From: Planctomycetales bacterium
GTDB taxonomy: Bacteria > Planctomycetota > Phycisphaerae > SM23-33
Assembly (NCBI GenBank): GCA_030642005.1
Contig: DAOWOP010000058.1
Span: 1 to 13,852, forward strand
Length of the DNA: 13,852 nt
Direction of reading: 5' to 3'
Shown piece after piece: positions 5,987 to 12,273 of the stretch. Each line of letters begins with the position of its first letter. Position 1 is the first letter of the stretch. A program made the position numbers and the translations under genes. The notes under the pieces are model-generated. The model made no database searches. It was given only the letters and a program-made list of their open reading frames with translations, and was not told where the DNA came from.

Positions 5987-8266
5987 TCATTTTTCCCCCA
6001 GAGGGATTTCGCTCATAGATTGCTGATCTTCTTCCAGGTTCAGCCAGATCTCAATTTTATCCCGGTCCAGTCCCAGGATGTACTTGCGCCGCTTCCGCAG
6101 GCCTTCGGTCATGACATTGAGGTATTTATCCAGTTGGTATAGAGACGGCGCCGCTTGCAATCCCAGCAGGTGTGCGCCGAAGGTTTCCGCCCTGGCGCGT
6201 TCGCGGAATTCCGTTTTCCATCTGTCCGCTCTCGCACGGGCGATGGTAACAGCCGCAGCGCCGCGGACGTCCTTGAACAATTTGTCAACCTCTTCGCGCG
6301 CCTTGACGACCTGGCGGGCCAGATTGGGTCCGTCGGGGTCAGACTGTATCTTCTCCAGCAGAGCCAGGTATTTTTTTCGGCGTTTCAGCAACTCCTGGGC
6401 AACCGTCGATTCATTGGGCTTGTGCCGGCCTAACAGCATTTCGGTGTGGATTTGCTCTTCCAGGTCGGCGATTTCGTTACCGGTGCGATCAATCGCTTTC
6501 TTTGCAACGGCGCTCACGTCGCCGCCGCTACGCCGGGTGTTCACCATGGTCTGTAGTTCCTGGAGGGCGCTGATCGCCTGGGCGAGTTTGAGGGCTTCGT
6601 CAGGATCGCCCGCCACATCAGCCAGAATCTTGTTGGCTTCGGACTGGGCCTGGTATCGATATTTGTCCTGCTGGCGTTCGGCGGCGATTACTCCCTCGAA
6701 CGCCGGAGCGGCCTCCTTGGGCGGATGGCAACTCAGGAATTCCACATTCACTATCTGCACGCCCAGGTCGAGTTTTTCAGCGGCGTCGGCGATGCGGGTC
6801 TTCAGGTCTTCGGCCGCCCTGGCCCGACCGAAACTCAATATGCCCTGAGGGCGAGACCGCCCCTGACCGGCGGGCAGCGGCTCGTCCAGCGTGGCCGAGG
6901 CTGCATAACTGATCATCTCGCGGTAGGCGATTGCCTCCAGCAACTTATGCGCGTCGCTGAATGTGTAGCCGAACCTGTATATATCCTCGTCCTTATCCCC
7001 GATACGGTAATAGACCGAGACGACCATCTTGATGATACTGACGGACGGGGCCTTTTCGTGGCGGCGTTTGCCCTCACCGGGCGGGATGGCAACCAGTGTG
7101 TCGAGTTCGTCGCGCCTCCCGTGCTCCTGGGTCCAGAGGTATATCCTCTTTTTGTTGACAAACTCCTCGGTTCGTTCTTCGCCTACGCCGAGGGTAATCT
7201 GGTGTACCCGGTCGGTTTCGAACTTTCTGGCGGTGTCGATAGGCCAAGGCCAGATGAGGTGCGGGTACCGGCGGGGCTTCAGTACCCGTTGCGGATGGCG
7301 TTTGCCCCAGTGCAGGACGACATACTGCTGGCCCTCTTCCACGACCACTACGGATGTCATCAGCCAGACGAATACCGCTCCGGTCAGCAGCAGCGGCACG
7401 AGCGTCCGCTGGAGCAATTTATAGAACCACGTGCCGGAAACCTCGAAGCCGAACTGGTAATTCAGCGCCTCGGCGATGGAGTGTCCGATGCTTTCGGGGC
7501 TGGCGATGAGGTTCAGCAGCCTGCTGTCGTAACTGTAGCGCGCCTCGCCGTCGGGAAGGCGCGGGCGATACAGGTCCAGAACGAAATTCAGCACCAGTTC
7601 AGCGCCGATGATGATCACAAATACCGATAGGATATAGGCGACGACCTGCCCGAAAAGAGCGGACTTGTAATATTCGGCCGCCAGGGCGCAGGCCAGCAGG
7701 GCCAGGACCAGCGAATTGGTGAACAGGTATGATCCCGGCAACCGCAACATTCGCCAGGCAGGCGCCTTGGCCATACCGATGGCGTATCGGCTGACCAGAA
7801 ACGCCACGAACGCTCCGCCGATTGCGAAGAACATGGCCGCCGGCTTGTCCGACACCGGCAGACCGGCATCGGTGTCGCTGATCCACCGCAGCAGGAGTAT
7901 GCCGACCAGCACGTGGCAACCGGCCAGCAAGAGCGTAAATGCCGGCGCCATGTACCGCTGCATCCATTTCAGACGATTGGCGGCGGGGTGGAGGTCGCCT
8001 TCCTGGTCCCGGAAGATGCTCTCGGCCTGACCCGGACGACCGGCGAGTTGCTGTATCTCTTCGGCCTCTCGCCGCTGGAGCCATTGGCAGTAGAACATCA
8101 CCACCGTTATCACCCACAGCGGCAGCGGCAGGATTACCAGCCACAGCACCGCCAGCGCCGCCGGCGAGCCGGTCGCTCGCAAAAGTAATGCCGCCAGCGC
8201 CGTCAGCGTCAGTTGCACCACCAGCCCGAAAAGTCCTAGTCTTTGTCCACGCTTACTTGCCTGCAT
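5987..8266 (-). CDS. Polytopic membrane protein with C-terminal SPFH (HflK-like) domain
   Basis: This 759-aa protein is much longer than ordinary HflK (about 400 aa). Its N-terminal 310 residues hold about seven hydrophobic segments (roughly 10-30, 37-60, 107-127, 142-160, 180-200, 205-230, 287-308). Directly after the last one comes an HflK-type SPFH domain: VVVVEEGQQYVVLHWGKR (306-323), YPHLIWPWPIDTARKFE (334-350), and VSVYYRIGD in the middle (416-424). A long coiled-coil-rich region follows (about 525-700), ending in KYILGLDRDKIEIWLNLEED (728-747). It is the first gene of the presumed operon, starting in the divergent spacer. An AGGAG Shine-Dalgarno lies 6 bases before the ATG. The polytopic half is not a domain I recognise; it may act in the membrane or simply anchor the scaffold. 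The SPFH assignment is secure and the function of the whole is unknown. Confidence 0.9.
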   Translation of the reverse strand: MQASKRGQRLGLFGLVVQLTLTALAALLLRATGSPAALAVLWLVILPLPLWVITVVMFYCQWLQRREAEEIQQLAGRPGQAESIFRDQEGDLHPAANRLKWMQRYMAPAFTLLLAGCHVLVGILLLRWISDTDAGLPVSDKPAAMFFAIGGAFVAFLVSRYAIGMAKAPAWRMLRLPGSYLFTNSLVLALLACALAAEYYKSALFGQVVAYILSVFVIIIGAELVLNFVLDLYRPRLPDGEARYSYDSRLLNLIASPESIGHSIAEALNYQFGFEVSGTWFYKLLQRTLVPLLLTGAVFVWLMTSVVVVEEGQQYVVLHWGKRHPQRVLKPRRYPHLIWPWPIDTARKFETDRVHQITLGVGEERTEEFVNKKRIYLWTQEHGRRDELDTLVAIPPGEGKRRHEKAPSVSIIKMVVSVYYRIGDKDEDIYRFGYTFSDAHKLLEAIAYREMISYAASATLDEPLPAGQGRSRPQGILSFGRARAAEDLKTRIADAAEKLDLGVQIVNVEFLSCHPPKEAAPAFEGVIAAERQQDKYRYQAQSEANKILADVAGDPDEALKLAQAISALQELQTMVNTRRSGGDVSAVAKKAIDRTGNEIADLEEQIHTEMLLGRHKPNESTVAQELLKRRKKYLALLEKIQSDPDGPNLARQVVKAREEVDKLFKDVRGAAAVTIARARADRWKTEFRERARAETFGAHLLGLQAAPSLYQLDKYLNVMTEGLRKRRKYILGLDRDKIEIWLNLEEDQQSMSEIPLGEK

Positions 8267-8279
8267 GAACCTCTCCTAA

Positions 8280-8446
8280 CCACGAATTTCGCGAATTGAC
8301 ACGAATTCCGCGAATTATTATTTGTCTTTCCAAAGAAACATTTATGTAATTCGCGTCGTACTAACATTTGTGTAATTTATCTCAATTTGTGAAATTCGCG
8401 GAAATAATTCGTGTAATTTGTGAAACATTCGTGTAATTCGTGGAAC
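8280..8446. repeat. Divergent-spacer repeats with AATTCG(C/T)G units
   Basis: The spacer between the two divergent transcription units is built from 9-10-bp units. At 8280-8319 four units contain CGAATT (CCACGAATT, GCGAATT, CACGAATT, GCGAATT). At about 8384-8446 the complementary form recurs (AATTTGTG, AATTCGCG, AATTCGTG, AATTTGTG, AATTCGTG). The outermost units, CCACGAATT at 8280-8288 and AATTCGTGG at 8435-8443, are exact inverted copies. The array runs up to the ATG at 8448, and only GGAA (8442-8445) could serve as a Shine-Dalgarno there. Because promoters for both directions should lie here, the repeats either are part of the control region or have invaded it. Confidence 0.75.
8322..8350 (+). 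promoter_or_regulatory. Possible sigma70-type promoter for the plus-strand permease
   Basis: TTGTCT at 8322-8327 (4 of 6 to the -35 consensus) and TGTAAT at 8345-8350 (5 of 6 to the -10 consensus) are separated by 17 bp and lie about 98 bp before the ATG at 8448. The stretch between the two repeat blocks is AT-rich, so chance matches are likely. An exact TTGACA at 8296-8301 has no convincing -10 at the right distance. No clear minus-strand promoter was found by eye. Confidence 0.2.
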
Positions 8447-8447
8447 A

Positions 8448-9824
8448 ATGATACGTTTGTTCGCCATAGCCCGAAACGCTTTCGTCGAAGCCATTCGCCA
8501 GCCGGTCTATGGCGTGCTGATCCTCGTAACTTTCGCGGTGCTCGTGCTGGACCTGCCTCTTTCGGGCTACACGATGGGTACCGGCATAGCCGACTTCCAG
8601 AAAACCGACCAGCAGATGATGGTCAACCTCGGGCTTTCGACGCTGCTGATTTCGGGCCTGCTGATTGCCGCCTTCAGCGCTTCGGGCGTACTCAGCCGGG
8701 AAATCGAAGATAAGACCATCCTGACAGTGGTTTCCAAGCCCGTTCCCCGGCCTATGGTCGTGCTCGGCAAGTTTGCCGGCGTGGCTGCGGCGCTGGTTGT
8801 AGCCTACTGGCTCTGCTCGCTGGTATTTCTGATGACCGTCCGGCACAAGGTGATGCCGATGGCATCCGACCCTTATGACTTTCCCGTTATCGTCCTGGGC
8901 TGCTCGGCGCTTGCGGCGACCGTTGCGGCGGCTTTGTTTTGCAATTATTTCTTCGGCTGGAACTTTGCATCCGCCGCCGTGGGCTTCGGGACAGTCCTGC
9001 TTTCGCTGGCGATGGGGGTAATCGTCTTCATCGGCAAGGGCTGGAAGGTCGTACCATTCGGCCAGGACATATCGCCCGATATTTTGACGGCGTTGTTGCT
9101 GATGCTCATGGCCGTTCTGGTTTTTGTAGCGGTGGCGGTGGCCGCCAGTACGCGCCTCGGGCAGGTGATGACGCTGCTGGTGTGCTTCGGGGTTTTCTTT
9201 CTCGGCTCGACAAGTCATTACTTTTTCGGCCGATTCGCCCATGAAAGTTTTGCGGCAAAGGCGGCTTACCTGCTGTGTCCGAACCTGACGTTTTTTTACG
9301 TCATGGACGCCCTGGTTGCCGAGAGGCCCATACCGGCCGGTTACGTGGGACTGACGGCCGCTTATGCCGCGTGCCAAGTCGCCGCCATTTTGGCTATCGG
9401 AATGGTCTTGTTCCAGAGGCGGGAGTTGACCGCACAGGTCGGCGCAGGCTCCTCGGTCGCTCCGCTGCCGGTGTCGGTCCTGGCCTGGACCGGCAGGGCA
9501 GGGGCGCTCGGCGCGGGGATATTCGCATTGACTTTGCCCGGCGGCCTCGTCTCGATAAACGCGGTTATCGCAGCAACCGGGCTGGTTGTAACTGCGATCG
9601 CCGGCTGGGTGTTCTGGGGCTGGTTCGGGCGGGGCGTAAAATGGACTTATTATTTTATATTCGTCTGCGCAGGTCTGACAGTGGCCTTGGTTGCGGCGGT
9701 TGGATTCCGCTCTTCGGACGACGTTTCGACGCAGGCCGTCGTAGCCGTTGTCGCCGCCGGCGGCGTGGCGCTTATCCTGCTGCTTCCAAGAACGAGACAT
9801 CATTTCAATATTCTCCGCAGGTAG
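8448..9824 (+). CDS. ABC-2 type transporter permease with extra C-terminal membrane domain
   Basis: This 458-aa, very hydrophobic protein appears to have two parts. Residues 1-326 are an ABC-2 permease with segments at about 22-38, 62-80, 108-130, 145-168, 174-196, 212-233, 238-256 and 298-322, ending in the usual FQRRELTAQ. REIEDKTILTVVSKPVPRP (84-102) matches the corresponding block of the minus-strand permease, so the two are related. Residues about 350-447 add roughly four more hydrophobic segments not needed for an ABC-2 permease. No ATPase gene accompanies it on this strand; the nearest is the minus-strand ATPase at 2197-3402. It is transcribed divergently from the SPFH/ABC operon. Its stop codon TAG (9822-9824) is the start of a heptad array. 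The substrate is unknown. Confidence 0.85.
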   Translation: MIRLFAIARNAFVEAIRQPVYGVLILVTFAVLVLDLPLSGYTMGTGIADFQKTDQQMMVNLGLSTLLISGLLIAAFSASGVLSREIEDKTILTVVSKPVPRPMVVLGKFAGVAAALVVAYWLCSLVFLMTVRHKVMPMASDPYDFPVIVLGCSALAATVAAALFCNYFFGWNFASAAVGFGTVLLSLAMGVIVFIGKGWKVVPFGQDISPDILTALLLMLMAVLVFVAVAVAASTRLGQVMTLLVCFGVFFLGSTSHYFFGRFAHESFAAKAAYLLCPNLTFFYVMDALVAERPIPAGYVGLTAAYAACQVAAILAIGMVLFQRRELTAQVGAGSSVAPLPVSVLAWTGRAGALGAGIFALTLPGGLVSINAVIAATGLVVTAIAGWVFWGWFGRGVKWTYYFIFVCAGLTVALVAAVGFRSSDDVSTQAVVAVVAAGGVALILLLPRTRHHFNILRR

Positions 9825-9880
9825 TAATTTGTAATTCGTAATTGGTAATTCGTAGTTCACGGTTTTGTTACCAATTACTA
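9822..9880. repeat. TCGTAAT/TGGTAAT heptad array between convergent genes
   Basis: Five 7-bp units run from 9822 to 9856: TAGTAAT, TTGTAAT, TCGTAAT, TGGTAAT, TCGTAGT. Inverted copies follow at 9868-9880 (TTACCA, ATTACTA). GTAATTGGTAA at 9838-9848 pairs perfectly with 9868-9878 over a 19-base loop. The first unit supplies the stop codon of the plus-strand permease, and the array ends immediately before the P-type ATPase stop (9881-9883, minus strand). It is the same repeat family as at 5874-5981. It could serve as a two-way 3' end structure, but there is no clear U-tract. Confidence 0.88.
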
Positions 9881-11872
9881 CTACGTTACCGGCACTGCTT
9901 CTACTCTTGGGGCCGGTTGTTCCTCTTGAGCCGGTTTGTGCAATTCTTCGCCGAAGCGCACCAGGCGGGCGCTGTTGAAGATCACCGCGCAGGCGGCGAC
10001 GAAGTGGAAAACCGCGCCCATGATCGGCTTTATCAATCCCATCGCACTGAAAATCTCCAGCACGATGATGAAGCAGATTCCCAGCAGAAGGTTCTGATGG
10101 ATTACGCTTATTGTCCGCCGCGACAGTCGGATCAGGAACGGCAATCGTTCCAGGTTATTGTTCATCAGGGCGATACTGGCTGAATTAATTGCTACGTCTG
10201 ACCCTGCCGCTCCCATCGCTACGGACAGGTCTCCTGCCGCCAGCGCCGGGGCGTCGTTGACGCCGTCGCCGACGACCGCGACGGTATGTTTTTGGGCCTT
10301 AAGCGCCGCGACCAGTTCCAGTTTATCGGCAGGGAGCACCTCGGCCTGGACTTCGGTACAGCCCATTTCCCTGGCGACCCGATGGGCTACCGACCACTGG
10401 TCGCCCGTTACCATTACCAGTTCGCTGATACCCATCCGGCGTAGTTCTTCGAGTGCGTGGCGGGCCTCCGGGCGCGTGCGGTCTTCCAGTCCGACCCAGC
10501 CGAGCATCTTGCCGTCGCGGGCTACGTACAGCGTCGAAAGCCCTTCAGGCTCGGCCATTATCGCATCTGACATCGCCGACATATCGATGCCGTGTTCGAG
10601 AAGCCAGGTCTTTCGCCCGACGAGCGTTTCCTGCCCATCGACTTTGCCGCTGACGCCCTTACCTGTGAATTCTTTAAAATCGACCGGTTCGGCCGGTGTG
10701 ATTTTCGCCTTCCGGGCGATCTTCACGATTGCCTGTGCTACGGGGTGTTTTGACATTTGCTCAAGGGCCGACGCCGTTTTGAGAAGTTCTTCTCCGTCGA
10801 TGCCCGGCGCAGGCTGGAGGCGGGTAACGGCCAGTTCGCCGGTCGTCAGCGTTCCGGTTTTGTCGAAGATAACCGCCGACAGGTTCCTGGCCACTTCCAG
10901 TGTGGAAATATCCTTGATGAGTATCCCAAGCCTGGCGGCGCATGACAGGGCTGCGACCATTGCCGTCGGGACCGCAAGGATCAGCGCGCACGGGCAGGCG
11001 ACGATGAGCATGGTGATGGCCCGTTCGACCCCGCCGTCGTTGCGGGTGAAGAACAGCACTATTCCGGTGATCATAATGATTGTCGGCGTGTACCAGCCGG
11101 CGTAGCGGTCGATCAGTCGCATGATGGGCGTCCGCGTCTGCTGGGCCTGGAGGATGAGGTGGCGGACCTTGCCGAGCGTGGTGTCGTCGCCGGCGCGTGT
11201 AACCTTCACGTCAACAGCGCCGGACTGGTTGGACGTGCCGGAAAAGACCTCGTCTCCGACGACCTTATCGACCGGCAGGGACTCGCCTGTGATGTTCGCC
11301 TGGTTGACCGAAGTTTGCCCGGAGACGATTACTCCGTCAGCGGGGATGTTATCGCCGGGGCGGACGCGAACGGTGTCGCCCGCCGTCAGCGCCGTCGGAT
11401 TGACCAGTTCCTCCGTGCCGTCGGCCCTGAGGCGATGGGCCTTGGTGGGTGAGATGCGGATGAGCGATTCGATACTGGCCTTGGCGCCCAGCGCGGTTCG
11501 CGTCTCCACCAGGTTCGCCAGCAGCAGGAAGAACGCCACGACCCCGGCGGTGCGGTAATCCGCCGCCGTCAGCGCGGCGATGACCGCAAGGGCGACCAGT
11601 TCGTCCATGTGGGCCCGACGCCGAAGGATGCCCTTAATCGCGTGGGCGATGATGGGAAATCCCAGCAGCACAGCCCCGACCATTGCCAGGCTGTCGGCGA
11701 AAAAATTCAGGCTTCGCCGACCGTCATGAAAGGTTACGCGCGAGAAGGCCGGAATCAGCGGAACTATATACGAACAAAGCACCAGCACACCGCCCAGGAG
11801 TATCCCTACGATGAATACGCTTGCACGGACGGTCTGTGCCTCGACCGAGTCGGCCAGAATGTCATGAGCCAT
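9881..11872 (-). CDS. Heavy-metal P-type (P1B) ATPase
   Basis: This 663-aa membrane pump couples ATP hydrolysis to transport of a heavy-metal ion. Visible P1B motifs are the actuator TGES (195-198), the membrane CPC (293-295), the phosphorylation site DKTGT (337-341), the HP of the nucleotide domain (376-377), TGD (489-491) and the hinge GDGVND (535-540). It has no N-terminal heavy-metal-associated domain and no His-rich stretch, unlike many Cu and Zn pumps. In the last membrane segment, where Zn/Cd pumps have an Asp-x-Gly, this protein reads AVFHFVAACAVIFNSARL (620-637), with His623 in that area. A His there recalls the mycobacterial CtpC-type group, so the metal is uncertain. The tail after 645 is short and rich in Pro/Glu. 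GGAG lies 6 bases before the ATG. It reads in the same direction as rsgA and the metal ABC permease, 140 bp downstream of the small gene. Confidence 0.95.
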   Translation of the reverse strand: MAHDILADSVEAQTVRASVFIVGILLGGVLVLCSYIVPLIPAFSRVTFHDGRRSLNFFADSLAMVGAVLLGFPIIAHAIKGILRRRAHMDELVALAVIAALTAADYRTAGVVAFFLLLANLVETRTALGAKASIESLIRISPTKAHRLRADGTEELVNPTALTAGDTVRVRPGDNIPADGVIVSGQTSVNQANITGESLPVDKVVGDEVFSGTSNQSGAVDVKVTRAGDDTTLGKVRHLILQAQQTRTPIMRLIDRYAGWYTPTIIMITGIVLFFTRNDGGVERAITMLIVACPCALILAVPTAMVAALSCAARLGILIKDISTLEVARNLSAVIFDKTGTLTTGELAVTRLQPAPGIDGEELLKTASALEQMSKHPVAQAIVKIARKAKITPAEPVDFKEFTGKGVSGKVDGQETLVGRKTWLLEHGIDMSAMSDAIMAEPEGLSTLYVARDGKMLGWVGLEDRTRPEARHALEELRRMGISELVMVTGDQWSVAHRVAREMGCTEVQAEVLPADKLELVAALKAQKHTVAVVGDGVNDAPALAAGDLSVAMGAAGSDVAINSASIALMNNNLERLPFLIRLSRRTISVIHQNLLLGICFIIVLEIFSAMGLIKPIMGAVFHFVAACAVIFNSARLVRFGEELHKPAQEEQPAPRVEAVPVT

Positions 11873-12012
11873 GTAATTCTCCGCTTTTATCTGAAAAACA
11901 GGTTGTTATTGTTACGTTTCAGCCCGGCCGATGGTTCTGCTAATTTGCGATTAATTCAGAAAGAACGAACATCTTCGTCCCTCATCGCTTCACGGAAAGC
12001 CCGAAGAAGCAA
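11873..12012. other. 140-bp intergenic spacer without recognised element
   Basis: The spacer lies between the small gene's stop and the P-type ATPase start, both on the minus strand. It carries the ATPase Shine-Dalgarno (11879-11882) and a short 5-bp inverted repeat (11987-11991 with 12006-12010) with no U-tract. No heptad repeat is present, unlike the spacers to the left. I see no riboswitch and no clear promoter or metal-regulator operator. Confidence 0.5.
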
Positions 12013-12273
12013 CTATGCCGGTTCTAAAGCCTGGAGGATTCTTTGTCGTGTCTTTGGAGGAAAATGGAGCATTGCAAAAAGGTCTTCGCCGAAGACAACG
12101 AAACAATCGGCTGGGTATAGATAATCCTCGCCGGATTCGTCGATGACCCTGATCATGTCGAGATCCTCTTCTCCTTCATTGGGCAGCATCAGGTAGAGTT
12201 TATTCGCTTCAAGGGAAGCGGGGTATTCTTTATTGTTAACGCACAGGCATAGTTGTGTTTTTCGCTTGGTCAT
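12013..12273 (-). CDS. Small conserved protein, translationally coupled to rsgA
   Basis: This 86-aa soluble protein has no known function. Its centre, MIRVIDESGEDYLYPADCFV (40-59), matches a small conserved family I recall as hypothetical proteins ending in a 'RVIDESGEDYLYPA' block. An N-terminal CLCV and a NKEYPASLEANKLY stretch complete the usual layout. The ATG (12271-12273) overlaps the rsgA stop TGA (12270-12272) as ATGA, so its translation probably depends on rsgA. A longer reading frame begins at 12402, but the upstream 43 residues lie over rsgA in another frame, are Arg-rich and look spurious. Proximity to RsgA hints at a ribosome or RNA link, which is inference only. Confidence 0.85.
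   Translation of the reverse strand: MTKRKTQLCLCVNNKEYPASLEANKLYLMLPNEGEEDLDMIRVIDESGEDYLYPADCFVVFGEDLFAMLHFPPKTRQRILQALEPA

Noticed and set aside
8382..9860. 492-aa open frame antisense to the plus-strand permease
   Set aside because: It mirrors a clear membrane protein gene, is rich in Arg, His, Gln and Gly, and its start (NYELPITNYKLL) is simply the heptad repeat array translated. There is no ribosome-binding site or domain.
11987..12010. Terminator hairpin after the small gene
   Set aside because: The stem has only 5 bp with a 14-base loop and no U-tract on the minus strand.
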